Positions 43,401-51,980 of a stretch of 64,000 bases of DNA are shown here, one piece after another (position 1 is the stretch's first letter; the number at the start of each line of letters is the position of its first letter). The notes under the pieces were generated by a model. It had not been told where the DNA came from and did no database searches. It saw nothing but the letters and a program-made list of their open reading frames with translations. Both the position numbers and the translations under genes were made by a program. This DNA comes from Carposina sasakii. Taxonomy: Eukaryota; Arthropoda; Insecta; Lepidoptera; Carposinidae. Where the stretch lies: NCBI GenBank assembly GCA_014607495.2, contig CP053171.1:2170001-2234000 (forward strand), written 5' to 3'.

Positions 43401-45354
43401 ATTCAAAATATAACCTTCGAGTAGACACTTAAATATTTAATTTTGCCTGTTAATTGAGTTAGTTGGTTTGGTAGTTAAAACTAACTTGAAAAAACGTAAT
43501 CCTGATGATGCCATGGTGCCACGATATGTTGGCGAAACATATGTCGATTAACAATTTTAATTGGTTTTCGGATTAATGTATTTATGGTTGCAAGCTAGGT
43601 GCTTGGATCTGGCTTCTCGTTACGACTGCCTTGTGTTCGTGACCATGAGTCGGCAGATCTGAGGGTCAGCGGAGGGTGTAGGGCCCGGTGGTGGACGAAC
43701 CCTCGATGGAGACACTTTAATGTTAGGCTGGGCGTCTATCGTCATAATTGAAAACAAGCATCGACTTTGCTTATAGTAATAACATAAGATTAAGTTTTAA
43801 AAAAATCTGGTCATGTACTATATTATGTTTATAAAGATTCACTTGTGCCACTTTTTAAAAACATCTCCATTATACAACCCTCGTCTAAATGATGTTACAA
43901 ATCTAGGTAATAGATGTTTGTTATGGCGACTGATGTATTTTCAGGGATTCCCCGCCGAGTTCTCGATGTATCTCAACTACACACGCGGTCTGACGTTCGA
44001 CGAAGCGCCCGATTACATGTATCTTCGACAGGTTTGTTTGGTTCACATTATTTTATAATGTTCTCGAAAGTTTAATTGTTTTTTGTGGTAGTTAATTAAG
44101 TACCTAAGTTCTTGTATTCTTAATAACTTGACAAGGTAGAAATGTGTTAGAATGCCGAAATTGGCATCAAACAACAAACAAAATACCTAGGAGCGACCGA
44201 AGCGAGCGCTATTTTTATTTCTGAATCTATTATCTACTTTAAGTCGAATAGATGTCAGAGCATAAAACGATAATTCCCCGCAGCTGTTTCGCATCCTATT
44301 CCGCACGATGAACTACCACTACGATTACACGTTCGACTGGACCATCCTGCGCCAGCGCAAACAACACACTGATGGTGCCGCCGCCGCCGCCGCCGAGAGA
44401 CGCAGTCCGAGCGTACAGCGCCGCGCGCCGCCGCAACCGCCGCCCAACGAGGTACGTGCCGCCGCGCCGCCCGACGAGGTACGTCCCGTCACGTCACGTC
44501 ATGTCATGTCACGTCACGTCCGCAGTGCCGCGCGCCGCCGCAGCCGCCGCCCAACGAGGTACGTGCCGCCGCGCCGCCCGACGAGGTACGTCCCGTCACG
44601 TCACGTCATGTCACGTCACGTCCGCAGTGCCGCGCGCCGCCGCAACCGCCGCCCAACGAGGTACGTGCCGCCGCGCCGCCCGACGAGGTACGTCCCGTCA
44701 CGTCACGTCATGTCATGTCACGTCACGTCCGCAGTCGCAGGAATCTTTAAATGTGTGCAGCCAAGTCGTGTGCAGCCGCCAGTATGTTTGCTTCTTGTAT
44801 ATTAAGTTATATCGACTTGAGAACTCGTGTCAATCACGTGAGTCTATGCATCTTTACCTATGCTTCGATCTGGTAAGTTTTGAATACAGGTATATCGCAT
44901 TTTGTATCGATGATGCAATAAAGTGCAGTTTGCATAGCCGTAAGTATATAAGCACTCTGAAATATACCTATCTACCTATAAATGTCCCATCTCTTTACAT
45001 CACGGCAAATCAAATCGAGTGCATTTGTCTCAGTTATTTTATCATTGTTTGTTTAGCCGGTAAGCTGGAATGGATGTAAAGAGGAGTTTTGATGATGAAT
45101 CCACGCAGCCCAGTAGGGACCAATCACTGGCACACATTTACTACAGTGTTCTCTTACGAACGTACATTGTTAGGCCACATCTATTAATTCCTATTTTCTT
45201 CATGATCTGTCCCCTACTATGATTCCTCATCTCTTTATAGGTAAATTCAGTGCACGCTAATAACGAATCTGCCACCAAACAGACGGTCAAAGGACACCAG
45301 TCTGTCAGTGAATTGAAGAAAAAAATCACCGGCATGCACAATAGATTAAACTGA
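22488..45354 (+). CDS. CkIalpha: Casein kinase 1 alpha (complete core, 8 exons plus candidate last exon)
   Basis: Core exons are 22488-22619, 24517-24623, 38769-38890, 39290-39484, 39916-40015, 42917-43019, 43945-44031 and 44284-44451; splice phases agree throughout, giving 338 codons. A phase-0 exon at 45241-45351 (stop 45352-45354) could add 37. It is a Ser/Thr kinase; the family phosphorylates primed targets, including beta-catenin/Armadillo and circadian proteins. Seen: Gly loop [16 protein letters not shown] (catalytic Lys), HRDIKPDN catalytic loop, [47 protein letters not shown], and CK1 box [11 protein letters not shown]. All catalytic residues are present. LMLVDQ has Val where the family usually has Ala. 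After RQRKQ the tail is Ala- and Pro-rich and runs into a tandem array. The 14-kb second intron holds the piggyBac. Upstream, 13474-13599 offers another first exon. Confidence 0.93.
22624..23699. other. CK1 alpha intron 1, no other feature
   Basis: AT-rich intron. Near 23480-23590 there is a weak match to dispersed family B (CAACTAAGGAACTC, TTTCTCAGG). No exon recognised. Confidence 0.4.
23701..23774. repeat. 28-bp inverted repeat hairpin
   Basis: Arms ATTCACTATGGGTG(A)GCCCAC... at 23701-23728 and its complement at 23747-23774 differ at one base. The loop CCCTACACCCTCCACTGA resembles the ends of the fold-back element at 43058-43715 (CCCTATACCCTCCGCTGAC). Confidence 0.75.
24712..24911 (+). 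mobile_element. Helitron-like fragment
   Basis: Starts near CATATTATAAAACAAAG and ends GGGCAGCCGCTAG. GTATGCTTAGATCT, GGATTTTGATGCG and GAGTGATTCA recur at 60957-61127 and reversed at 33719 and 63130. Confidence 0.6.
25200..25450 (-). repeat. LINE 3' end remnant
   Basis: A (TTTA)n start, then CACACACTACACATTACA and, near 25425, AATCGTGGGACAGC. The last segment resembles the LINE tail at 4490. No open frame. Confidence 0.4.
25721..26182 (+). mobile_element. Helitron-like element (Lep1-type)
   Basis: Has TTGTCTGTGCGTTTGTGCAC, TCAGAAACGGCTGAACCCAT, AATATATTGTGACAGGTCCC and a CTAG end (GGCTTCCACTAG). About 25985-26110 is an extra block not found in the other copies. Confidence 0.65.
26200..27048. 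other. CK1 alpha intron 2, nothing recognised
   Basis: AT-rich with no ORF, hairpin or repeat boundary that I can support. Confidence 0.4.
27450..27710 (+). repeat. Dispersed repeat family A, long copy
   Basis: Contains GCCGCGTGGTGCCGGCAGAG, GTGGGTATCGTACGAGGCGA, AAATCACACTGCGGTCATCA and TACGTCCAGCAGTGGACTGC, then GAAGAAGAAG. Parallel copies are at 33908-34168 and 62252-62473, a reversed one at 40540-40720. Non-coding. Confidence 0.75.
27711..29240. other. CK1 alpha intron 2, nothing recognised
   Basis: No convincing coding sequence. 28005-28055 has a trace of the GTTTCA MITE family (GGCGCCATC, TATTTGGTGAAAAGC). Confidence 0.35.
29245..29356 (+). repeat. Dispersed repeat family B, left half (split by piggyBac)
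   Basis: AGCTGCATCTCCTTCCGTGC, GTCGTAAGAGTCG and GGGCATTCTCTCAGGCGA are shared with 60175-60335 and 61738-61815. The copy breaks at TTAA (29353-29356) and continues after 33586 with AAACGTGGTTCTAAAGACCTC, confirming the piggyBac insertion point. Confidence 0.7.
29810..30193 (-). CDS. BESS-like accessory protein carried by the piggyBac
   Basis: 127 residues from the ATG at 30193 (MNNEDKDSD); an upstream in-frame ATG at 30220 would add 9. The N-terminal half is acidic and Ser-rich with a basic patch [12 protein letters not shown], which could be a nuclear signal. The C-terminal part, [20 protein letters not shown] followed by [14 protein letters not shown], fits the BESS pattern seen at the C-terminus of insect MADF-BESS DNA-binding proteins, where it mediates protein contacts. 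No MADF domain is present here or upstream. A TTTATT on + at 29702-29707 would be its AATAAA. It is divergently arranged to the transposase, so both may share regulation. The role is unknown; the assignment to BESS is by eye. Confidence 0.65.
   Translation of the reverse strand: MNNEDKDSDIIESSQEEDPSSPSILCPRKRKIKTSEEKSSQTDSSYVQYIKVGEDDFRAVMINIEDAHFFNAHPRDPRNEYFAALIAFEMEKVRPEDRTLAYIKILNYIREVRGERSIESSCPSPEY
30194..30627. promoter_or_regulatory. Divergent promoter region of the piggyBac genes
   Basis: 434 bases between the two opposing start codons. It contains a perfect CRE-type palindrome GTGACGTCAC at 30419-30428 and a (TTA)n tract near 30313-30330. Promoter function is inferred from the layout. 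Confidence 0.4.
30628..32938 (+). CDS. piggyBac transposase (spliced, intact)
   Basis: Exon 1 is 30628-30732 ([18 protein letters not shown]..., 35 codons, GTAAGT donor). Exon 2 is 31328-32938 after TTTTACAG; the phase is 0 and the product about 571 residues. It performs TTAA-specific excision and insertion (family role). The acidic N-terminus is followed by the DDD nuclease: [12 protein letters not shown] (Asp about 240), [11 protein letters not shown] (Asp about 321) and [10 protein letters not shown] (Asp about 423 and 426). The C-terminal Cys-rich DNA-binding module reads [19 protein letters not shown] then TVCKVALC. All expected catalytic positions are filled and no frame break is seen. 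The short acidic first exon is separated by a 595-base intron that holds a Helitron fragment. Confidence 0.92.
30914..31073 (+). mobile_element. Helitron-like fragment inside the piggyBac intron
   Basis: Starts ATACTAATAATATTATAAAG, has AACTACTGGACCGATTTCC and ends GGCAAAGCCGCTAG. The opening and middle match the 14853 element. Confidence 0.65.
33719..33895 (-). mobile_element. Helitron-like fragment
   Basis: Left end CTAGCGGCCGCCCACGACTT is the reversed CTAG terminus. AATCACTCTATCTATTTAAA and ATAATCCGTTGCGTAG match 63130-63320. Confidence 0.6.
33908..34168 (+). repeat. Dispersed repeat family A, long copy
   Basis: Near-identical to 27450-27710 over GCGTGGTGCCGGCAGAGTAG, GGGTATCGTACGAGGCGATT and CTACGTCCAGCAGTGGACTG, ending (GAT)n. 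Confidence 0.75.
34169..34756. other. CK1 alpha intron 2, nothing recognised
   Basis: 34615-34660 carries a family B trace (TGCTAAACGTGGCTGTTGGATCTC). Otherwise no feature. Confidence 0.35.
34757..34995. repeat. Head-to-head pair of GTTTCA MITE units
   Basis: Left unit from GTTTCATAGAATAACTCC to CTATTTGGTGAAACGC. The right unit is its inverted relative (GTTTCACCGTATAGTTCC to AGGAATTATTCTATAAAACG). The pair forms a long imperfect palindrome. Confidence 0.65.
35500..35790 (+). mobile_element. Helitron-like element (Lep1-type)
   Basis: CATATAATAAAAATGTAACG at the start, then TTTGTCTGTGCGTTTGTGCA, TCAGAAACGGCTGAACCGAT, and CGCGGACTAG at the end. The nearest relative here is 38145-38460, reversed. 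Confidence 0.7.
35830..37240. other. CK1 alpha intron 2, nothing recognised
   Basis: No gene, hairpin or repeat boundary I can support. 36215-36250 has a trace of the repeat at 49560 (TGTGTTCCCAGAATGGGATAG). Confidence 0.35.
37250..37395. repeat. Dispersed repeat fragments
   Basis: AATGGGGTAGCCAGAACGCC recurs at 49590, and ACGGAAGGAGATGCAGCTGA is the reversed family B motif. Confidence 0.5.
37704..37756 (+). repeat. LINE 2-type 3' tail fragment
   Basis: AGGCGCATTGGCACAAGC, TTAATGCTTTG and TTATAAATAAAT match the 3' end of the LINE at 16711-17648. Confidence 0.6.
38145..38460 (-). mobile_element. Helitron-like element (Lep1-type)
   Basis: GGACGCTCGCGACTCCGTCC, TATGTTAAGTGGGATCTGTC and GCGCACAGACAAACAGACTG, the reverse of 35500-35790. 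Confidence 0.7.
38478..38558 (-). mobile_element. tRNA-derived SINE head fragment
   Basis: The minus strand reads GCGGTGATAGCCCAATGTTA (A box) and GTTCGGTCCAGTCACGGGCC (B box), as in the SINEs at 1668 and 53931. Confidence 0.6.
38643..38690 (-). repeat. Dispersed repeat family A, short fragment
   Basis: TTCAGCCTATTGCAGTCCAC then TGCTGGACGTACG is the reversed family A end. It is followed by a short ACGTACG-rich stretch and lies about 80 bases before a CK1 alpha exon. Confidence 0.6.
39667..39781 (+). mobile_element. Helitron-like 3' fragment
   Basis: CCCACTTAACATATAGGCTA to GCGGGCGTCCACTAG. It is 5' truncated, within the CK1 alpha intron. Confidence 0.6.
40056..40482. mobile_element. Fold-back MITE (427 bp)
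   Basis: Outer ends GGGCCGATTTTTCCAAAC and GTTTGGAAAAATCGGTAC. Inner 40-bp inverted repeats contain GAGCGAGATGTCTCACTTTT (from about 40096) and its complement (to about 40346). It starts 41 bases after a CK1 alpha exon. No ORF. Confidence 0.7.
40540..40720 (-). repeat. Dispersed repeat family A, reversed copy
   Basis: TCTGCTGGACGTAGACCTCC, AGGCGGGTTGGTGACCGCAG and CTGCCCACCTCCCG are the reverse of 33908-34168. Confidence 0.7.
40741..41645. other. CK1 alpha intron 5, nothing recognised
   Basis: No exon or repeat boundary supported. Confidence 0.35.
41646..42485. mobile_element. TIR element with arrays of CATTTCATGAAATG palindromes
   Basis: Inverted ends TATGTCGTGGCCATAT and ATATGGCCACGACATA. 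Each terminal region carries two or three copies of the palindrome CATTTCATGAAATG or a close variant, separated by GGTCGAG-type spacers. The interior has a CpG-rich stretch GCTCGCTCCGCTCGCTCGG and three CCTAA units (TAACCTAACCTAACCTA). No ORF. About 840 bp; the target duplication is unclear (TA or TAT). Confidence 0.75.
43058..43715. mobile_element. Fold-back element with about 210-bp inverted arms
   Basis: Left arm 43058-43270 and right arm 43497-43715 are inverted copies: CCGGGCCCTATACCCTCCGC against GGAGGGTGTAGGGCCCGG, AGCCAGATCCAAGCACCTAG against CTAGGTGCTTGGATCTGGCT, CGACATATGTTTCGCCAACA against TGTTGGCGAAACATATGTCG, and GCATCATCAGGATTA against TAATCCTGATGATGC. The spacer is about 225 bases. 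It sits in CK1 alpha intron 6. Confidence 0.8.
44416..44735 (+). repeat. Tandem array of splice-competent cassettes in CK1 alpha tail
   Basis: Three units of 107, 102 and about 106 bases start with GCCGCGCGCCGCCGC at 44420, 44527 and 44629. Each contains a Pro-rich coding stretch, a donor AACGAG|GTACGTGCC, a second donor GACGAG|GTACGTCCC, a run of CGTCA/TGTCA pentamers, and then CGTCCGCAG, an AG acceptor leading into the next unit. The 33-base stretch between acceptor and first donor (44526-44558 and 44628-44660) is 11 codons in the kinase frame: [11 protein letters not shown]. Confidence 0.85.
45241..45354 (+). CDS. CkIalpha: Candidate CK1 alpha terminal exon A
   Basis: After CTCTTTATAG, a phase-0 frame of 37 codons starts [20 protein letters not shown], continues [17 protein letters not shown] and ends with TGA. 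It fits the phase of the exon at 44284-44451. The polar, Lys-rich character resembles CK1 alpha tails, but I do not recognise the exact sequence. Confidence 0.55.
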   Translation, partial: VNSVHANNESATKQTVKGHQSVSELKKKITGMHNRLN

Positions 45355-47348
45355 TCACCATAGAAAACCTCTTTGAAACTTTTCGACTAGACATTGGCCA
45401 AGGGATCACTGTAAAAAAAATTGGGCACTCAAAATGTACGAGTTTGTTTTTCAAGTAAAATCGTTTCAAAATGTGAAAAATGTCAACTGTAGTTTAACGG
45501 TGACGATGACACGACACCAAAAATGTATGAAGTATCTGTCAAATTTAGACAACGTAGCCTTAAATTAGAAAAAACACGGTATAAAACTGTTTCAAAATAT
45601 TCGATTTATTTATTTTTTATATTCGATGGTAGGACGAAAATTTTGGAGTGAATAGTTTTTGCGTTCGCGTGCTATGTGTGAATCTATTCTCTGTACATTT
45701 TATTTTCTTAAGGTCTAAAAGAGATTTATATAAATCTGGGTTAGTTAAACTGAAAAGTGGTGCTGTTTTTGTTGGCTACAATAATATAAAGATAAATGTT
45801 TTTTTTTTAAATCTAAACACAAGAGTAAAGAATATGTCAAATTTGAGGAAATATTCTGGAATTTATGGATAGACTGAAATCAAATTAAATTTTGGTTTTA
45901 AATGTCTGCTTTAAATGGTTGCTTTTTGGTAAAAAAATTTGAATTGTGCTACGATTGGCTGACTCCTAAATTAATCTATATAGGAGAACTTACTAAGGAG
46001 AACTAAAAGAACATATTGACCTTCCACAACTTTTCTTATATTCTGTATCGTAGACCAATATTTTATAAAGATCTATAAAGAAAAACAGTTATGTAATTCA
46101 CAAAAATCTGCAATTCTATATAAAAAACAGTACATTTTTATATTCCCTGTCCATGACCACTTTACAGATTAACTAATCCAAAATCGATTGGTATATTTTT
46201 TACTTTATACGTTCCATATAATTGTTTAACCCAATGCTTTATGTTTTTCGACTGCCCTAGGTTTTTATATGTTATTATGTATACTAAAAATGGTATAAAT
46301 TATAGAAACGGGTGTAGCTAACTAAAAATAATGTTATATTCTTGAATAAGTTGCACTAGTACAGGAAAATAATGGGGCGACGCGACTTTTTTTTATAAAT
46401 TAAATAAAAAAAACTTGGAATGTTTGTCTTTTTCTGAATTTTGTAGAATAGAATCTAGATACATATGAAAGGAGACTTCTGAATTTGATATTATAGCAGG
46501 GTATCTTACTATGGAAACTTAATTTAATAACCCCTTGGATATTCCGAAGTCAAAAAGTAATTATTTACCAACATTTTGTTCTTATATAGGTACATACATT
46601 TACAGGATGTTTTTTGAAACTTAGACTTTTCTGTAATATATTCACGGCCATTCCTCAAGAGTCGGTAAAAAACTATAAAAAAACATTCTGTATTTGTTAG
46701 TTAATCTATGCACAAATTTTGATCTAGTACATCCATAAATTAAAGTACTTGCACTTTTATAAATTAGCATAATTTAAAATACTTGATCTCCTTAGCATTT
46801 TGTAATTTGTTATCAAACTCCTTTATTATCATCATTATACTAGTGCAGTAATTTAGAAGTATACATTATACATATTATGTTAGGGTCCTCTGGTACGAGG
46901 TATATCATAAAGATTTTAGATTTACACCTAGGATTTCATTTATTTATTATTCAAAAGTTATTTATTCTCAATTTTGCCTAGTGTAATAAGAACATTGAAA
47001 ACTGTGGGGTAAACACGAACCTTTTTACGCGGCGTAACGCTAGCGATTCGCTAGCAAAATCTATGTCATTTTTGACAGTTTGACGATAGCGTTACGGACT
47101 ATCGAGAGCTTCGTGTTCACATACCCTCTGAACGTACAAACATGTCTAGCTCCATTTTATGGTAGAAATATATCTTGTAACAAACATCACCGGTCCCTCC
47201 GCTGACCCTCGAATGAGGGACTCATCGAGACTATTTATCGCAATTACGAGTATTCACGTCATACATAAGTAATTATCTTTTTCTTTATAGTAACGCCCGA
47301 TACATTTTAATACATACCACAAAACTAACCTGTTCTCTTGTTTTTCAG
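45355..47348. other. CK1 alpha 3' UTR or last intron, nothing else recognised
   Basis: AT-rich. 47190-47225 has a trace of the fold-back repeat (CCCTCCGCTGACCCTCGA). Confidence 0.4.
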
Positions 47349-49310
47349 TGAAAGAGATTACGACGTTCGGCAGCTACTGGTGGTCCGGCAAGAAAGAGAG
47401 CGCGATAGCATTTGTGTGTGTGAGTGAGTGAGAATGCGAGCGTCGGCCGTGGCCTTGACGAGCGTCATAAATTACCTACCGGGTGTACATTGTGCGACTC
47501 AGGTGTACATTCTGCGAACAAGTGAGCGTTCTGCGACTAGTTGTGTACAAGTGCTACATGGCAGGTGTTGCCAACGCGTCGCTGCACGGATATTTTTTAT
47601 TACAGAGGCCTTTTAAGTTAAATCTTTTATTGTATTAATGTATTGGACGGTCGTCGCCGTCTTCAATTTAATAGCTATTATTAAAATACTTCGGTGACTA
47701 ACTTTGGCGAGATCAATTTTGATGTAGACATGATAATTGTATTATAATTTCATTTATCAATAGAATGTATTTAGGGTACACGAATTATGGGGATGCATTT
47801 TTCTGATTAATGGAAAAATAATAGAGAGATTGTAACCGTGTTTAACTCTACGAGATATGTCTAAAATGTTAAAAATGAGTTCTTTAGATATTGTAATACT
47901 TAGTTTTTCAATGTTAGTTTCATAATTAGCTAGTGTTTACATTCAATTTATAGATTATAGTACCTTGTCTGATATTCTGGCGACCGCGGGTAAATTTACT
48001 GCTCGTAATGGCTAGAATATATCTGGACAAGTATTTCGACGCGATTGTAACACAATATTGGCTAGAAGGTTCATTAAAATTACTGATTACTAATTATAAA
48101 TAGGTTTCTGTATTAAAAGAAAAAAAAAATGTAAAAAAGGAAAAAAAATACCTTAGCCTAAGCAAACATCCCCGTTTGGATGAAGGGCGGCGTGCGTAGC
48201 GGTTAAACTTTTTTATTTTTAATTGATTTATTTCAAAAAAGTATACTAAGAAATTGTATATAAAATTAGCTAAGCGCGACGCGTTTCATCAAGACCTGGT
48301 ACATATGTATCGTATATTTTAAAATATTGCAAAATAATTAAATTTGTAAATACATACGACAGTGTTCATTTTTAAACTGTTATTTTTTTAAGAACACGCT
48401 AATATTTTTCGTTTGTAATCGGCTGTCTCGTGGCATGGATAACGCAACACTAAAAAACGACTATCAACTCATATTATAGCTTAATATGTTTAAATTGATT
48501 AAGACTGGGTCCATTCATCAACATATAAATATGTATAATAGCCTATATATACCATTTGCAGGATGTAACTGCAAAAATATTAAAACTACACAAAGTGATA
48601 GTAACATGCTTCCATCGAAGTGTCACGAGGCGTCCATACGTAGTTATAAGGAAATATAATAAGTTGTGTGAAATGAAAGCATAGTGTAGATATAAGGACA
48701 GTAAAACAACTATACCTCTGACGGTCCTGTCTAGTTTCTAGTACGGGACTACGACTGCCTATGGAATAGTATAACGGGATCTTTCATCTTGTGATTCGTG
48801 GCGTAATCTTGATACAGTCATTTTGAACGACCCTGACAGTGTGTGGTCTGTACGATCATTGACAAAGCTTAGGCACGTTGATTTCTCAAAATGCACATCA
48901 TTGATTTCATTGTCGACTTTTTAAATATGTGAAAGATATTCCTTATATTTTTGCCACAAACGTAACGCCACAGTCGACAGAGTTTATGACAGCCCTATAA
49001 CATGATGGTTACTCTGTACGGCACGTCTTAGGGAAGTTGGTACACTGGTGTTATCTACGCTATGTTGGAAAGATAGCATAATTTAAGCGAGAAAGTGTTA
49101 TCAAATGGAGACAGAACACACGCCCGGACTTCAAGATACTTGTGACCGATGTTTATGTGATAAAACGGATCTCAGTACCTTTTACAATGAAATATTGCTA
49201 TTTATCAGCTAAACCATAACAACTGTTTTGTCTCCAATTGAATGAGTATTCTCAGTGTACTGCACTTTAACTATAAATTAATAAATAATATTAAACGATA
49301 TATTTTGGTT
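47349..49310 (+). other. Candidate CK1 alpha terminal exon B and 3' UTR
   Basis: TTTTTCAG is followed at 47349 by TGAAAGAGATTACGACG. In phase 0 this gives an immediate TGA, so joining 44451 to 47349 would end the kinase at ...PPPNE, 338 residues, near the length of other CK1 alpha proteins. In phase 2 the same stretch would read ERDYDVRQLLVVRQERERDS, but no upstream exon supplies that phase. AATAAATAATATTAAACG near 49279 could give the poly(A) signal. Confidence 0.4.
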
Positions 49311-50238
49311 TTATTTAGCAAGTTTCATGCATACTATTTCATACATAAGCTAGTATCGTTTACTGTCTACTCAAAACTTACTAAACATACAACTCTGCAC
49401 AGTTTTGACTAATGTGCCTAATATTGAAATGAATGGACACATCGGCCAATAATATAGGCAGTTTATTGTCCACAACTTTGGAAAATCTACTGAGGTGACG
49501 AAAATTACCATCAGGGCTCAATTATCTTTATATGTCAATAATAAATGCCCTTTTGCTTTACATACATAACACACACGACTGTGTCCCTGAAATGGGGTAG
49601 CCAGAATTACAGGGATCATAAAGGAGGTCTCACAGCAACGATTAGCATAGTGGAGACATGTATGATCAGTGTCAAGTTTCTAGTTAGCTTTTGTATTTGT
49701 AAAAATGACTGCCTTCGTGATTTAGAAGCATATCAATAGAGATTGTTCGATGAGAAATATCAGACACGGGATAAAACGGCAATAAAAAAAGACATGACAT
49801 TTTTATACTTTATTTAACATCTTTGTCATATAACATACATCCTCTAAAACAATATTATGTTAACTTTACTGGCGCGCTGAAACGGCGTACATACAAAGAA
49901 AACACCTAAAGACTAACGGTACTTATTGGTGTAGAAACCACATCAATATCTGAACAGCAACAAGGATCTAGGATATAATACTGAAGGGATGAAGTTGGGT
50001 TAACACATCCGCTGACAAGTCTTTAGCCGTCACTATGCACTAAAATATTATTTCCTCTAACAAGTGTATAAAAGTTAAAACATCGAATTTAAATAGATAT
50101 AGATTATGGTCGATAGTGAATAAGTACAAGGCCAAATGGGCTATTCATGTCACCACCCTTATAAACCTACTCTAGGAAGAAATGGTAGGTGCATCAAACT
50201 GCATACACTTATACATGATATTAAAGACAATTGCTATA
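49311..50238. other. Intergenic, one dispersed fragment
   Basis: 49560-49660 has GAAATGGGGTAGCCAGAATT and CAGGGATCATAAAG, a dispersed repeat also seen at 37270. No gene recognised. Confidence 0.4.
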
Positions 50239-50246
50239 TTAGGTAG

Positions 50247-50686
50247 CACTGGCGGCTCCTGGTATTTTTAGATGGGAGTTCACTGTGCAACGTCGATCAT
50301 ATTAAAATTCAGATGACCTAATGAAACACTTAAAGACAACCTTATCGCGTTCTAACTCGGACTAAGCGACATCTAGTGGCTGCATACGCGAATAAATGTG
50401 AGCGGCGCTCCAGATAAGGCTAATTTTTCATAATTTTTCATACATGTCTCTTTCGCACTCATTGAATACAGTACTAGGAATCGTACCAAATTGCGTTTCA
50501 TTGGAGCGCGATCGCTAGCGCTCCTCTTGATACATAAGATTACAACTTACTTGAGACAAACGCGTAGACACTATTGTATAAGCATAGTAGAATTGAAAGA
50601 TAATTATAGAGAAATATAGATTGCCTATGTAATCTTCGTGCGTGGGAGTGCACTGCACCAGCGCTCCTTAGGACGAGCCGCCAGTG
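50247..50686. mobile_element. hAT-type MITE, copy 2
   Basis: Ends CACTGGCGGCTC and GAGCCGCCAGTG are perfect inverted repeats. Flanks TTAGGTAG (50239-50246) and TCAGGTAG (50687-50694) are an 8-bp duplication with one change. The body matches 2528-3063 with internal deletions. Confidence 0.85.
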
Positions 50687-50903
50687 TCAGGTAGATACCG
50701 AGATAAATCTGTGGATGATTTGATTACGAATTCATATCTTTGTATAAAAGAATTGAAGGCTTAGTCTATGAATTTTAACTCGATTTCTAGTAGGTATAGC
50801 AAGTGGCAGTAAATCATTGCATAATTTTGATTATAACATTATAAGTACATAAATTTTATAATTAAGGTAATAAATGCAAATAGGACTTCCAAATATCTAT
50901 CTA

Positions 50904-51151
50904 CAGGGTGTAACAAAAGGGGTATGTTAGCGAAAAGCTATGTAAATAGCCCACTATAGAGAACCTATTTCCAAAATTTGAGCTTCGAAATCACATGTTT
51001 ATTTTTCCAGATAGTATGGAGAGTTCCTAAACAACTCAGGAATTTTCATACAATCTTGAAAAATAAAAAAGTGATTTCGAGTCTCAAATTTTGGTAACAG
51101 TCGGCTGTTTACATAGTTTTTCGCTTAACATACCCTTTCTTTTACCCTCTG
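50904..51151. mobile_element. TA-flanked CAGGGTGT MITE
   Basis: Ends CAGGGTGTAACAAAAGGGGT and the complement of CAGAGGGTAAAAGAAAGGGT, about 33 bp of imperfect inverted repeat, with TA on both sides. Confidence 0.75.
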
Positions 51152-51980
51152 TATAGTCCTACCTACATAGGAGAGAGAGAACTCGCAGCTTACTTATATT
51201 TATTAACCGGCAGTGCAGTTAGTCAATATAAAAATGCGGTATCTTTCAAAGTAGAAGTGCTGCTCTCTAGAGTCTATCACTAAACTACACTTGATATTTA
51301 GAAGCCCTATTCGCCCCGGCACTCCTAAACTACAGGAAAAATCAACAGTAAATAGAGACATCTAGTTAGATATGATACACACATTAAATATTTGAAGAGT
51401 TAACAGGTGAAAGAATATAAAGTTTCTACCAAAGTGAATGGATAGTAGCGTATTTTAAAGTTAATGAGACCTAATAAGAACTTCAGGTTCACTGAATAAC
51501 AAAGTTGTCCGACAAAATAAAGAGCTTCAGTACCTTGTACTGTGCATTACATACCTACCTTACCTTACACAATAAACTATCTACATATGTAGCCTCAAAA
51601 TAACTGTATTAATAAAAAGGACTCCACTCTGCTATTCAGCGAGTAATTCATCTAAAAAACTCTTATTTGGTTTGCGTTTACTATCAACAAAATTAACCTA
51701 GTTAGTTAATATTAATTTTCCTATGTACACCTACTTTACCTAATTGTTAGACGTAAATAAATACCTTATAAAAGTGATACGACAGTACGCCTCTCGACGT
51801 AAGAGTTTAGCTTAAGTCAAAGTCCAGTACGGCCTGCGACGATCGATTTTTTATAAGACAAGTATTAGGAACGGCATGCTGTAATGTCACCGTAAAGACT
51901 TTTATTCTGTCACCATGTAACACGTCGCCATTTTTTCGCTCCCCCTCCGCACGCGCACTTCACACTACTCGCTGTAGGCG
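51152..51980. other. Intergenic, nothing recognised
   Basis: AT-rich. From about 51905 GC content rises (CGCTCCCCCTCCGCACGCGC), which may be the start of the promoter of the small gene that follows. Confidence 0.4.

Noticed and set aside
44372..45079. 235-aa Arg/Pro-rich protein
   Set aside because: This is the tandem array read in another frame through introns; the repeats create a long open frame without family similarity.
47428..47616. 62-aa ORF near 47.4 kb
   Set aside because: Begins inside the candidate terminal exon and has no family character; likely UTR.
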